DNA of 64,000 bases from Galdieria partita (Eukaryota > Rhodophyta > Bangiophyceae > Galdieriales > Galdieriaceae): the NCBI GenBank assembly GCA_025991245.1, contig BQMJ01000048.1, positions 62,001-126,000 on the forward strand. Direction: 5' to 3'. The position numbers and the translations under genes were made by a program. How positions within the stretch are numbered: position 1 is the first letter of the stretch; every line of letters begins with the position of its first letter. The notes under the pieces were generated by a model, which worked only from the letters and a program-made list of their open reading frames with translations, was not told the DNA's origin and did no database searches. This document shows positions 25,612 through 36,617 of the stretch, piece after piece.

Positions 25612-26444
25612 GATTGCCGCTGGAACTGGTGATGTATCGAGCAACGATGACGCCCTGTCTAGAAGAAAATTGCCTTGCTCCACTTTTGTGTATTGGGAGA
25701 ATATAGATAGGTTTGAACCCCCAGGAAAACTTATCCCCGGAGTAAGCTGATACAGGACGATACGTTTATCTTTCTCTCAGCAAGGTGAGAGCTTTATCTG
25801 GTTAGAAGGTTGGTTCACAAGCCGTCACCCTCAACAGAGGTCCACTCAAGATTCGGCCAAATTTAGCTTTTTTTTTCCTCCAGCAAGCAGCAATTTTTGT
25901 TCGTCCACTCCGCCATTGGATTCGAGAAATTTCTGTGATTTGTCCAAATCCGAAATGGAGTATTCTCTCTAGAAAAAAAGGGCACGTAGGAATACACGAA
26001 AAAGAAAACAGGATGAATACCGTTGGATATAAAAATCTTTTTTGGTGAAGTTGTTCATTGAAATGTTGAATACATTCCAATCAACAACCTCTTTTTTATT
26101 TTTTTAAGTAGTTCAGTTAAAAGTTTACACGATTGGTATGCCTCCCATTCATTACCGTAAAGAGTCATACGTCGACGTTTCTTCAAGACAACGCGTCTTC
26201 CGTTGTGAAGACATGAGAGATATAAACCAGGACCCTATGAAGAGTCCCCCTATCCATTTGCAGAAACACTTTAAAACACACACAGACACACACAAAGAAA
26301 CAAAGAGAAACACAAACCATCCAACACTTACAACATCAATATATATATATATATGTGGATAAGAGCATACAATGATATATATATATTCATGAGCATGTTA
26401 TGATGGACGCTGTACATTCTACCAAGTTCTCTTCTACAAAAACT
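25612..26444. other. Long intergenic/promoter region of the RWP-RK gene
   Basis: About 830 bp with no supported gene. It includes the upstream region of the RWP-RK factor, a T-rich tract near 26090-26106, and microsatellite-like AC and AT repeats. A minus-strand frame at 25802-26080 has no ATG. A 5' non-coding exon of the RWP-RK gene could lie here. Confidence 0.4.
26275..26387. repeat. AC and AT simple-sequence repeats
   Basis: An imperfect AC-rich tract (about 26275-26320), then AT dinucleotide runs at 26339-26355 and 26374-26386. It lies between the 3' end of the DDX6 gene and the 5' side of the RWP-RK gene. No coding signal. Confidence 0.8.
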
Positions 26445-27929
26445 TCATTCACAATAGAGGCTCTTGTCCACATGAGCTGGAAAGGGTGCAATCTCCGTGG
26501 CCAATTCTTGCTCTATCTTATATAGATTCAGTCGATCGTCATGAGTAATCATGCTAATTGCGAGTCCTCTGTGACCAAATCTCCCCGAACGTCCAACACG
26601 ATGAAGATAAGTTTCACTATTCTTCGGAAAATCAAAGTTGATGACGACATTCACCGCTTGGATGTCTATGCCTCTCGTGAAAAGGTCAGAACAAACCAAA
26701 TTACGACAAGCACCGTTCCTAAAATCATGAAAAACACGGTTTCGATCCTCTTGCGCCATTCTAGCATGAACATAAAAGCATGAATATCCTAACTCGGTTA
26801 TCTTCTTCGCTAGCAACTTTACACGATTGACCGAATTGCAAAATATAATCGATTGATTGATTTGTAACTTGGAAAATATTGCATTCAAGCAAGCAACTTT
26901 CTTATTCTCTTCAACATAGGCATAATATTGTGTGACTCCTTTCAATGTTAATTCGTCCATTAAATTCAGCTCATAAGGTTTCCGCTGAAATCGGTCGCGG
27001 AAATCCTTTACAGTAATTGGAAAAGTGGCAGAAAACAGCATCAACTGACGATGCGTTGGTAAAAATCTTTCAATCAATTGTTCCAAAACAGAAGTGAATT
27101 CCATGGAAAGCAATTTATCCGCTTCATCTAATACTACCATCTTGCACTCGTTGAGTTTACACACTTCCCGTTCAGCCAAGTCCAATACTCTACCAGGTGT
27201 TGCCACAAGTATGTGAACAGGATTATAAAGTCTTAATATGTCATCTCTCAATGAGGTTCCTCCAGTTGAAGACATCACTTGAAGTTGATCAATTCTTTTC
27301 CCCAGTTGCTTACATACGTGAGCTGTTTGCAGAGCCAGTTCTCGAGTAGGAACCAAGACGAGGGCTTGAATACTGTTTCTCTTAGGATCTACTCGTTCCA
27401 AAAGGGGAATCAAATAAGCAGCTGTTTTCCCTGTTCCATTTTTGGCTCTTGCTAAAATATCTCTCCCCGCTAAAGCTACAGGAATAGCTTCCTCTTGAAT
27501 AGGACTTGGCTTCTCGTAGCCCATCTCAAAGATACCCATCAACAGTTCTCTTTTAAGATAATAGTCTTCAAAATCATTTCCCTTGGTTGCAGTTACGTCC
27601 TCTGTCTTAAATCTTGTATCTTTTGGTGGCAACTGAAGTGCACTTTTCCAATCTTCGGGGGATGGTTGACTTGTATTCAAAGTTGAGCCCGAACCGTACA
27701 AGGGTTGGGACTCTAAGGCAGTATTCTTTTTCAAGTATGTTTGTTGACTCGTCCGTTCAGGAGTAGCACGAAACTTGTGCTGATTATGGTTGTTCCAGTT
27801 GGAAGAAGAGTGTCTCCCGTTTCCTTTCTGAACCCGTTGGTTATAACCGTTGCCCTCTTGTTCCGAAGAGTTGCGAAGAACTGAAGAATACAATTTTTGG
27901 GAATTGGATTGTGCCACACTTTGACTCAT
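26445..27929 (-). CDS. DDX6: DEAD-box RNA helicase DDX6/Dhh1
   Basis: 494 residues, intronless, start ATG 27929. The Ser/Asn/Gln-rich N-terminus is followed by the full helicase core: Q motif [20 protein letters not shown], motif [12 protein letters not shown], Ia PTRELALQ, Ib [41 protein letters not shown] and [12 protein letters not shown]. The AKNGTGKT and [17 protein letters not shown] segments are characteristic of DDX6/Dhh1, which promotes mRNA decapping and translational repression in P-bodies. Ends with the typical EIAPFP segment. Confidence 0.95.
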   Translation of the reverse strand: MSQSVAQSNSQKLYSSVLRNSSEQEGNGYNQRVQKGNGRHSSSNWNNHNQHKFRATPERTSQQTYLKKNTALESQPLYGSGSTLNTSQPSPEDWKSALQLPPKDTRFKTEDVTATKGNDFEDYYLKRELLMGIFEMGYEKPSPIQEEAIPVALAGRDILARAKNGTGKTAAYLIPLLERVDPKRNSIQALVLVPTRELALQTAHVCKQLGKRIDQLQVMSSTGGTSLRDDILRLYNPVHILVATPGRVLDLAEREVCKLNECKMVVLDEADKLLSMEFTSVLEQLIERFLPTHRQLMLFSATFPITVKDFRDRFQRKPYELNLMDELTLKGVTQYYAYVEENKKVACLNAIFSKLQINQSIIFCNSVNRVKLLAKKITELGYSCFYVHARMAQEDRNRVFHDFRNGACRNLVCSDLFTRGIDIQAVNVVINFDFPKNSETYLHRVGRSGRFGHRGLAISMITHDDRLNLYKIEQELATEIAPFPAHVDKSLYCE

Positions 27930-28055
27930 TATACTCTCTCGTAAGTTGATATTCACAAAGACTTGGACGATATTTGCGGCGCGCTCCCAACGCTTGCAAT
28001 GCTTTCTCCTCAATCAAATCAATGAAGGGGGAAAAGAATGGAAGCCTTAGGCACT

Positions 28056-31000
28056 TTATTCCATCAACTTGTTCACGACTTCAGATACATCTCTTGACAA
28101 ATGGTCATTTGAAACTAAACGATTGAGTTGTTCCTTCACATGAGAACGCAAGTTGGGTTCCAATTCTCGCCAGATTGTAAAACAAGTGGCAATTCTAGCA
28201 GCTACTTGAGGATTGATATTGTCCAGTTTCCATATTTGATCTGCAATGAACTTGTATCCACTTCCATCTTCCAAGTGAAAAGCATATGGATTCTGTAGTG
28301 CATATCCACCAATCAATGCATAAACATTGTTGGGGTTCTTGATATCGAATGACTTGTGTTCTAACAGTTTTTGAACCCGAGAAAGTGTATTTTTGTTAGG
28401 AACAAGTGCTTGTACCCGAAACCATTTGTCCAAAACTAAAATAACTTAGGAACAACAAAACTCAATATCAACCGACATACCTAAATATTCATGTTCCCAC
28501 TTTCGATAAAATTCTGCCAAAGCCAATTCGCCTTCTTCCTTTCCATATGTCGACAAAATATTCAAACAAGCCAAAGCATCGGTCATATTATTTGCATTTC
28601 TAAAGTGTCTGAGTGCGAAACTCAAGGCAACTGGGTCTTGCGAACAACAAAGATACTCTAAACAAATATTCTTCAAAGCACGCTTTCCTCTAGACTCTGC
28701 ATCTAAACGATATTCACCTTCCAATTCTTTTTCCAATTTTTGGAAAACGGACCAAAAACTGGAATTCAACCCAGTGGCAAGCTGACGCTTCAAATGAAGA
28801 CGTGCCAAGTGAATATCATCGGGACGAATAGGCTTAGTCCATTGTGCAATAAACAACTCCGATGGAAGTACAAACATGGTTGAACGGAAGCGATGTTCTA
28901 AACTTTCATCCAAAAGTATCGTTTTAAAAGCTTCCAACACATGATGATCAGGTGGTAGTGATGACATTCCTTGAGAAAGGTGAGGTTTGACGGAATTTCC
29001 ATTCATTTGCTTCATTATATCCAAAATATATCGAAGTGTTACTGTCTGTGCCGCATCCCAACGATTGAACTCATCCTTGTCTTTCGCCATCAAAAAAATC
29101 AAATCTTTGGAGGATTGGTTATGTTTCCACGAGAATCTTACAGGAGCAGAAAAACCTCGAAGCATAGAAAGTCTACTTTCTGGAGGTACGTGATGAAAAG
29201 TAAATGTTTGTTTAGCTTCTTTCATATTGAGTACTTTGGTTTCCATGACACTTCCATCTCCAATATCAACCATAACAGGAGTTCCATCTCTATCTAGGAT
29301 TCCCATTTGGATAGGTATGAGCATCGGTTCTTTGATAGGTTGCTCCGGTGTCGGAGGTATATACTGCTCAAGATGTAAATGTAAAATAGATTGCGAATGA
29401 TCATATTCCATAGAAGCAAATAGTTGAGGAGTACCTGCTTGGGAATACCATAAACGAAATGGAGTCAAATCCACGTGTGGATTGGCATCTTGATGAGCTG
29501 CCAACCAATCGTCACAAGTCACTGCCATTCCATCATATCTATCAAAGTATAAATCACAGCCCTATAATAAGATTGCTTTTGTATATATTACTTTGATGGA
29601 TTGATACACAAAACATACCTTTCGAAAACCTTCAGGCCCTACAAGATTGCGTAACATTCGAATAACTTCTGCACCCTTTTCATATATTGTGACTGTATAA
29701 AAGTTATTAATTTCGATGTAGCTTTCAGGTCGAACCGGATGCGCCATTGGACCAGCGTCTTGAGGAAACTGAGTCGTACGCAATCTCATCACATCTGAAA
29801 TTCTCTTCACAGTACGATTAGTCATATCTGCACTAAACTCTTGTTCTCGGAAAACTGTCAATCCTTCTTTCAATGACAATTGAAACCAATCACGAAGAGT
29901 AACCCGATTGCCTGTCCAATTATGAAAGTATTCATGAGCAACCACTGCCTGAATAGCTTCGAAATCAGCGTCTGTTGCTGTTTCTGGATTGGCCAATACA
30001 TATTTAGAATTGAAAATATTCAAACTCTTGTTTTCCATTGCACCCATACTAAAGTCATCCACAGCAACAATATTGAAAGTGTCCAAATCATACTCTCGTC
30101 CATATTGCTCTTCATCCCATTTTATCGCTTGTTTCAAACATTCCATGGCAAACTTTGCTTTGGGTAAATTGCCTTGTTGAACATAAATACAAAGTTTCAC
30201 CTTTCTTCCTGACATAGTTACAAACCAATCTTCTAAATGGACCAGTTTACCTGCAACCAATGCAAACAAATAACATGGCTTTCGAAATGGATCCTTGTAA
30301 ACAGCATAATGATAATCTCCATCAGAACAACTGCCAGAATCTACACAGTCTCCATTGCTAAGAAGAACGGGATAATCTTGTTTAGAAGCAACCAAAGTAA
30401 CTTCAAATATCGACATGACATCAGGCCTATCTGGGAAAAAAGTAATTCTCCGAAATCCTTCTGCTTCACACTGTGTAAAGAAATTATTCTTTGATAAATA
30501 CAAACCCATCAAGGCAGTGTTCTTGGAAGGATTCAGACTCACTTGAAATTCTACCAAGGCTCCTTTTCCAGAACCGTTGATACTTTTGACTATCAAGTGA
30601 GCCTTGGAAAAGTTATAATCCTTTCCTTGTTCTAGCATCCTTCCATCAACTTTCAAAGAGTTGGGAACAAGTTGAATCACATCCCTATCACCATCGAGAT
30701 ATAAGTTGGCTCGGTCACAACAATCATATGCATCTGTATTAAAACGAACGTGTAATTGAGTCAAAACCCTTGTGTCGGAAGGATCCAAAATAAACTTGAG
30801 TTTCACTTGATCTACCAAAAACTGGGGAGGTCTGTAGTCTTGGCGCCTTTTTACTCGTGTTTCTTCTACTCTTTCTAATGGACTGGAACTCGTTGATGAA
30901 GCACTACAAATCAATCTTTTCTTTGAGTGCAACCCACACTGCCAAAAAGTTGACATTCTTCCACGTAACAAGTTGAAAGAAAAACCTGTCTGTGAAAGTG

Positions 31001-31115
31001 TTTTTGTTCGAGGTGACGGTTTCCAAGAACTACATAAGCTAGTTGTTCTCCATATATTGTTTTTCAACAAAGGACTCACCAACCAAGAAACTTGACCACC
31101 ACAAGCAATATGCAT
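28056..31115 (-). CDS. M1-family aminopeptidase N (PepN type), organelle-targeted
   Basis: Exons 31115-29619, 29561-28481 and 28435-28056 (introns 57 and 45 bp) give 985 residues. Zinc metallopeptidase signatures: the exopeptidase motif GAMEN, zinc site HEYFHNWTGNRV with the distal glutamate in LKEGLTVFREQEF, and the catalytic Tyr context YTVTIYEKGAEVIRM. The long C-terminal helical domain with the DUF3458-like region follows bacterial PepN and plant plastid/mitochondrial homologues. A ~90-residue Ser/Arg-rich leader supports organelle import. It trims N-terminal residues from peptides left by transit-peptide or protein breakdown. Confidence 0.95.
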
Positions 31116-31166
31116 CGTGCTCTACCAAAACAAATGTAGTCTTTATTCTTCAAGTGAATTTTCTTA

Positions 31167-31925
31167 TTACATATTGGCTGAAGAATATATTCTTTCTTGT
31201 AAGGCAGCATCCTTTCTGGCTTGCTTCATAGTAAGATACGCACTTGAACCATTCATTAGTTTGAAAACTCAAATATTCACAACCTACCGATAAATACTAT
31301 AAGCTGTTAATACCAATACCAAAGCACCCAAAGCTACCAATAACCATAAAACAATATGAGTTCCACTACTTTCTGGTTCAGATTCTATATAACTAACAAA
31401 CCAAACATAGTCTATATAGAAGCAAGTCTCTCCTAGAAAGTAGATAATCCAGGCTATCCATCTTCCTGTTGCCAAGTCCGATTTTTCCTTTAGGCTGGAG
31501 ACAAAAAGAAAACGTATATCTGCAGCTTCAATAAGGGCCACTCCTATAATAAGAAGGGCTACTGCAAAACCATAGATTACTTTTGTGGTAGCAAACCAAG
31601 AATTGTTTCCGTATTTGGAATATACCCATCCAAATATGGCAGCTATCAAGACAGTTATCACAAAGTCAAGAATAGCAAAAGTTATTACGTAACAATGCTT
31701 TCTTCTTGTTTGTGAAGATTGATGAATAGAAGAGGACGAAGCACCCACACTGGGCAAGTTTGCTGCCCAAGTAGTCGTAGTGTTGTTGTAGTCATACGCT
31801 TCTACGTTGGGTCCGACATAAGAAGGGTTTCTTGCGGCAACAGGAATAAAACTTGGAGTGTTTTGGGAACGAGAATCTTGTCTAGTTCCCGGAATCACTC
31901 TATTGTTTTGTGAATATGAATACAT
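31167..31925 (-). CDS. Unrecognised four-helix membrane protein
   Basis: An unspliced frame 31925-31284 gives 213 residues; a spliced model (31925-31288 and 31242-31167, 45-bp intron with GTAGGT donor) keeps frame, avoids the TAG at 31286-31284 and adds a charged helical tail KQARKDAALQERIYS, total 237. The first 75 residues are polar, Ser/Thr/Asn-rich and probably cytosolic. Four hydrophobic helices follow (AILDFVITVLIAAIFGWVYS, VIYGFAVALLIIGVALIEAA, WIAWIIYFLGETCFYIDYVW, IVLWLLVALGALVLVLTAYS). No known domain recognised. Tetraspan or transporter-accessory roles are possible; I do not assign one. Confidence 0.6.
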
Positions 31926-31952
31926 CGATAACGTTTATGGTTGTCTTTCCAT
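31926..31952. promoter_or_regulatory. 27-bp divergent start-to-start spacer
   Basis: Only 27 bp separate the ATG of the minus-strand membrane protein (31925) from the plus-strand ATG at 31953. If the small plus-strand gene is real, both transcripts must share or overlap promoter elements. No canonical TATA box is seen. Confidence 0.35.
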
Positions 31953-32213
31953 ATGCAACGCGTCATTCCATTTCACGATTTCCTTCAAACTCTTTTTCAA
32001 TTGCCACGTTGGGGAATAACACCAAGTGCCTCATTTGGATTGTTTTTCCATACAAAGATACTAAGATGGAGTCGCAAAGTGTGTGACAAATCTACTTTGT
32101 ATATTCTGGAATACGCACAGACCTTTGTTAGTTTGTATCTTGAATCATACTTGGATAAAATATATTCACATGCTTGTAATACAATGAAGTTGGAAATAAC
32201 TCAAGTAGAATGA
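31953..32213 (+). CDS. Small protein, possible histone-fold (CENP-X/MHF2-like)
   Basis: 86 residues from ATG 31953. After a basic N-terminus it holds TLYILEYAQTFVSLYLESYL, a long amphipathic helix, then a strand-like KLEITQVE. The helix-loop-strand order resembles the second half of a histone fold, such as CENP-X/MHF2, where the strand is followed by a leucine-rich last helix. Here the frame stops right at that point, while the next frame continues with ISLAALLNEG, so either the gene has a different 3' structure or the likeness is chance. Short, with no firm match. Confidence 0.3.
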   Translation: MQRVIPFHDFLQTLFQLPRWGITPSASFGLFFHTKILRWSRKVCDKSTLYILEYAQTFVSLYLESYLDKIYSHACNTMKLEITQVE

Positions 32214-32234
32214 TTTCACTTGCGGCATTGTTGA

Positions 32235-33233
32235 ATGAAGGATAGAAGAGCATCTCAAAGACTGGGTTGGCTACTGCCCTCAGTGGTGATATATCATTCC
32301 TTGAATAGAGTATTGAAGAAAAGTGGACCTTGCTGCAATATTGGGTGTCTCAAGTTTCAAAAATCGAGGCTACACTTTAGCGCTTACAAGATGGAAGCTA
32401 CTGGTTCTCAAGACACAAGTTTGTTGATTATTGGAGCTGGAGAATTGGGGAAGAGAATTGCTGTGCAGTGGAAAGCGAGGTTCTCAAGTAGAGTTTTGGC
32501 AGAAACACGTACAACCAAGAACCACTCGGAACTGAATCATCTTGATGTGGAGCCTCGTCTTCGTGATGACCCTCAACCAAAGCCTTTTCCTTATGTAGTA
32601 TTCTGTGCTAGTCCAAGAGGTAACAATAACTATGTAGATGAAGTGAAACGAGCGATTTATTTGTGGCAAGGAGACGGTAACTTTGTATTCACTTCTAGTG
32701 GCTCGGTCTATAGACAGAATAACGGTGAAGTGGTGGATGAACGGACTCCCACTGCAATCAGTCAAGATTCTGGTAGTTCTTCGCAAGCCCTTTTGATTGC
32801 TTGTGAGAATGAAGTTCTCCAGTCTGGAGGTAACGTTATTCGTTTGGCTGGTTTATATAGCAAAGACCGTGGTGCACACGCATATTGGTTACGTACAGGT
32901 CAAGTGAGAGGCAATCCAAAGGCACTAGTCAATCTAATCCACTATGACGATGCAGCAAGCTTAGTTATTTGTGTACTTTGTCGCCAAGACTTGCGCAGTC
33001 AGATATTTTTGGGTAGTGATAGTCATGCTATTTCTAGACAGGATATTTGTCATTGGGGACAGCAGTTGTATAGCACTTTACCATTTCCTAGTTTTGTAGA
33101 GAATGATCATAATGAAAAAGGAAAAATTTACAACAATACGTTGACTAGAACGACTCTTTCCGAATGGAGTTGCAAATACAAGTCATTTGAGGATTTTGTT
33201 CTTCAACACATATCGACAAATGAAAACAAATGA
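32235..33233 (+). CDS. NAD(P)-binding Rossmann protein, atypical extended SDR
   Basis: 332 residues, intronless. A ~55-residue basic leader precedes the Rossmann strand LLIIGAGELGKRIA with GxGxxG. The chain continues VVFCASPRG, NFVFTSSGSVYRQ and VIRLAGLYSKDRGAH with an IHYDDAASLVI segment, as in extended short-chain dehydrogenases of the NAD-epimerase/dehydratase or YeeZ-like type. The usual catalytic YxxxK is not evident, so it may be a binding or regulatory member. The leader suggests a plastid or mitochondrial location. Substrate unknown. Confidence 0.72.
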   Translation: MKDRRASQRLGWLLPSVVIYHSLNRVLKKSGPCCNIGCLKFQKSRLHFSAYKMEATGSQDTSLLIIGAGELGKRIAVQWKARFSSRVLAETRTTKNHSELNHLDVEPRLRDDPQPKPFPYVVFCASPRGNNNYVDEVKRAIYLWQGDGNFVFTSSGSVYRQNNGEVVDERTPTAISQDSGSSSQALLIACENEVLQSGGNVIRLAGLYSKDRGAHAYWLRTGQVRGNPKALVNLIHYDDAASLVICVLCRQDLRSQIFLGSDSHAISRQDICHWGQQLYSTLPFPSFVENDHNEKGKIYNNTLTRTTLSEWSCKYKSFEDFVLQHISTNENK

Positions 33234-33397
33234 GCAACTTTGGGGTTTTATTTCCCAACTAGGGTTATCAAGTTTCCATTTCAGTAGAAGAGTTTATTTC
33301 GTTTATGTTGATGAATTCATGTTTATGGTTCTTGTCTATAAATAGCTTTGATAAACTATCGTCCACTTGAATTCAAGAGCCCCAGAAAGAAAGGACA

Positions 33398-35176
33398 ATG
33401 AATGAAAGCGGTCAACCGGAAGACATGGACGACGAGTCCCAAAGGCTTCTCTCCTCCATAGAAGCCAAAAGAAAGGTATTTGAGTGACTCCTATTTGTTA
33501 TTCTCTTCTCATACTGGAACAAGGGTGATCCCGTTTCCTATTTTCAGTTTCTTCATCAACTGGGAACAACCCAAGGTGAACTGCTTTCATATAAAATAGA
33601 AGCAATTACCAAAAACGCTACAAAGATACAGTCTGACTTGGATGAGCTGGTATTCCAGTGCTTGGACTTTGACTGGCTAGCTAATGCATCTTCAGAAACG
33701 GCGCTTACTTCATTCACTAACTTTGTATTAACAGTCACCAGTCTTCACGTCAATTATGTAGAACCTGTGATTGCTTCTCTAACCAAGACCGTTGTTTGTA
33801 AAGACTTTTCTCAAGGGCAGTCTTCAGCTCTGGAAGAACAAGCCTTGAAAGAAAAGGAATATTTGAGTGGAAGGTCTTCGCAACGTGCCAACGAGCTGTT
33901 GTCTCGATTGCTTCAATTGTTGCAAATTGTGGTAGATTGTTATCCTACTTCTTCTCATATCGTCTATCGTAGTATTCACATACACGCTCCTCACAAACTG
34001 AGGAGTATGGCTGACCAAAGGACTTTTATTTATGGAGCTTTGCAGTTGAGCAAGATTTTTCCAGACATACGACAAGCTGTAGTATTTCTTATAGTTGAGA
34101 AATTAGTGGAAGTGGATTCGGAGGCTTCACAGATACTAAGAAAGGGAAGGTTCCCACTAATACCTGAGACTAGTCCTGTTGAAGAGGTAGAAACAAAGGA
34201 GATTGCAGATATGGTCAACAAATTGGACAAGATTATGGAGCAAGTATTGTTATTTATCCATCATTTGGACAGTTGCAGTGAAACGCAATCATATCTTTCC
34301 TATTTTATGGATTCATTTGTTAGTCGCGTTTTACCATTGCTCTATCTACGATTTACGCCATTTCTATTCTGTATCATTTATGGTTCCTCTGCAGAAAAAA
34401 CTCAAGAGCTGCTTTGGCAACTTTGGTACATTTTTACAAATGGAAAAAATTTTGAAGAAACTCGAATATTTAGTGTTAAGTATTGTAGTTTTGTGCTTTC
34501 ACATTTACGAGTTGTGAAACGTGAAACGATGATTGGATGGTTATCTATGGCAGTTTCGTGGCTTCACGAGTATTTAGAACAATATGAGCAAATGAATTCC
34601 TGTCTTTTTCAAACAGAAGAAGAGGACATACTCATTTCAGACTCGTGGCGAAGTGATAGTGAAAGTTTAGACGGTGCTTGGTTAGCGGAGGAGAATTTAC
34701 CACGAGATCCTTTGAGCTCTTCCAAAAAGACAAATTTGTATTCGATGGAGTTGGCACATCGACTGTTTTATAGCACACTTGATGCAGTCATTTGTGTATT
34801 GTTGAATAGAGGTCATTCTTTGTTATCTTCGGAACAAAACTTACGAAAGCCCTGTCTCCAAGGCAATCTCATTGAGAAGTTTCGTTCTTTTCGTTTTGCG
34901 AGAATTTTGCGTTCAACACTTTGTCCTTTATGGTTCATTCCTCGAGAACAAGGTCGAAGGTTTATTTATTGGGCGTTTTCATTGCGCCTTTTTGACTGTA
35001 GGGATCTACTAGATGCCATATATGATAGAACAACATCGGACTGTTGTAGAGAAGAAGAGTGTTGCTTATCTATGATTCCTTTTGATGTATTGGAGAATTG
35101 TGGAAAGTGGTTATCAGAGCTTGTAAGAAAACCTGATGACTTTTTGGATGACGACGATTTTTCAGATGATGAATAA
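33398..35176 (+). CDS. RRN3: RNA polymerase I initiation factor RRN3/TIF-IA
   Basis: Exons 33398-33475 and 33548-35176 with a 72-bp intron; 568 residues. The RRN3 family is a HEAT-like helical protein that bridges polymerase I to the core factor at rDNA promoters. Diagnostic parts: HAPHKLRSMADQRTFIYGAL, VFLIVEKLVEVDSEA, the acidic stretch near residues 360-375, RLFYSTLDAVICVLLNRG and the C-terminal FRFARILRSTLCPLWFIPRE block, ending in a run of acidic residues (DDDDFSDDE). The first exon has an in-frame ATG with good context and the intron phase closes. Orthologue assignment is strong. Confidence 0.93.
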
Positions 35177-35322
35177 GTTGGTACAATAAAGCAACCGTAT
35201 AGGGGAGTTGTGTGTCTTGTTGGTTGGACAATTGTACAAAGTATCTGTAGACACCCAGCACTTGTTTTCCATACTTGGCAGTATTTTTGAACAAAGCTCT
35301 CTTGTTTGTTTTTGTGAGTTTC

Positions 35323-36617
35323 ATGTGGTTGTCGCTAAGAAGGAAAGGAAGAGCGTGTCTGAAGTGGTTGTTGGAATGCCAGTCGAAGAGTCCTAAGAAT
35401 CCAAGTTTTTCAGGTTTTTATAACTATACGTTTGTAGAGAGTAGTCAACAGCATATCCACATTCGAATGATTGATTTGTTTTTAAAGTTATGCTCGTATC
35501 TGTACTTGTGTGGTTTAAAGGTTCATAGAGGTTGGTATCGATATGGGCTGGGAAAGTCTAGTCAGCTGTACTTGAAGGAACCCAATGGAAGTAAACGACA
35601 AGTATTCACTTTTGCAGTTGGAAACTATACATGGGGTGGCACAGGAAAGACTCCTTTTGTGATATTCCTTTCTAGACTTTTGGTCTCCAGAGGCTATCAA
35701 CCTGTGATACTCTCACGAGTAAGTGATTGATTCTCTTGACAAGGAACAAGTTGTGACCAACATTTATAAAGGGTTATGGCTACAAGGATGAGGCGAAAAT
35801 GATGATACGACAAGGAGTTGCAAGTCATGTCATTTCGGGTTCCAATAGAGAAGAAGCTTTTCAAAACGCATTTTCTTCAGTGGTGCCTTGTTCATCGATG
35901 GTCGTTATTTTAGATGATGGACTGCAGCATTGGCGGTTGAATAGGCAATTCAATATTTTGATGGTCAATGCGGCTCTTGCATTTGGTATCAATGGACATT
36001 TGATCCCTCGAGGATCCTTGCGTGAGCCACCATGCCAAGCAGCTAGTCGTTCCACATGTATTGTGTTGCATCATTGTAATCAGGTCTCCAATTTCCAATT
36101 ACAACAGCTGAAAACTTGGTTCCAGATACATTGTCCTGAAAAGCCCATTTTGACTAGCTTTATGTTAGCTCGGTCACTTTATTGTATATCGCCACAAGGA
36201 AAATTGGATGCTTGTTCTTTAGATGCCATTACAAACCAATACGCTGTTCTGTGTTGTGGAATAGAATATCCCAATGGTCTTCTTCAAACTATTTTGAAGT
36301 ACTGCCACCCTAAACAACTGCATATCGAAAGTCTAGTGGATCATCATTGGTTTGTGTTACAGGAACTCATCGAAATTGTGCTTAAATGGAACTCCTTCTA
36401 TGCTTCGTGGAACTTGATCATCACAGAAAAAGATTATTATCGCAATGAAGATGTATTTCATCAACTTGTACAATATAGAAATGTGAAAAGGCATGTACAA
36501 GTATACATTGTAAAGGCAGAGTTACAAATCCACTCAGGGATACAGACATTCTCAAAGTTGTTGGACAAAATGGGATTATCTCCAATACCAAGCAAATCTG
36601 ACGTCACGTTTATTTAA
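35323..36617 (+). CDS. LPXK: Tetraacyldisaccharide 4'-kinase (LpxK) homologue
   Basis: Exons 35323-35718 and 35772-36617 (53-bp intron) give 413 residues. LpxK phosphorylates a lipid A precursor at the 4' position. Motifs: P-loop [35 protein letters not shown], the DEA.M segment, [29 protein letters not shown] and the C-terminal ITEKDYYR. Plants carry mitochondrial LpxK of bacterial origin making lipid A-like molecules; the present leader (basic, Ser-rich, hydrophobic start) fits mitochondrial import. Ends 4 nt inside the stop region of the convergent lysyl-tRNA synthetase. The start at 35323 is the first in-frame ATG. Confidence 0.9.

Noticed and set aside
25690-25800. Possible minus-strand tRNA because of a GGTTCAAACC B-box-like string
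   Set aside because: The T-arm pairs only two bases and no acceptor or anticodon stem can be drawn.
25802-26080. 92-codon minus-strand frame upstream of the RWP-RK gene
   Set aside because: No ATG and no domain; could be 5' untranslated sequence.
26275-26387. Transposon or LTR remnant near the simple repeats
   Set aside because: Only AC and AT microsatellite runs; no terminal repeats, target duplications or enzyme remnants.
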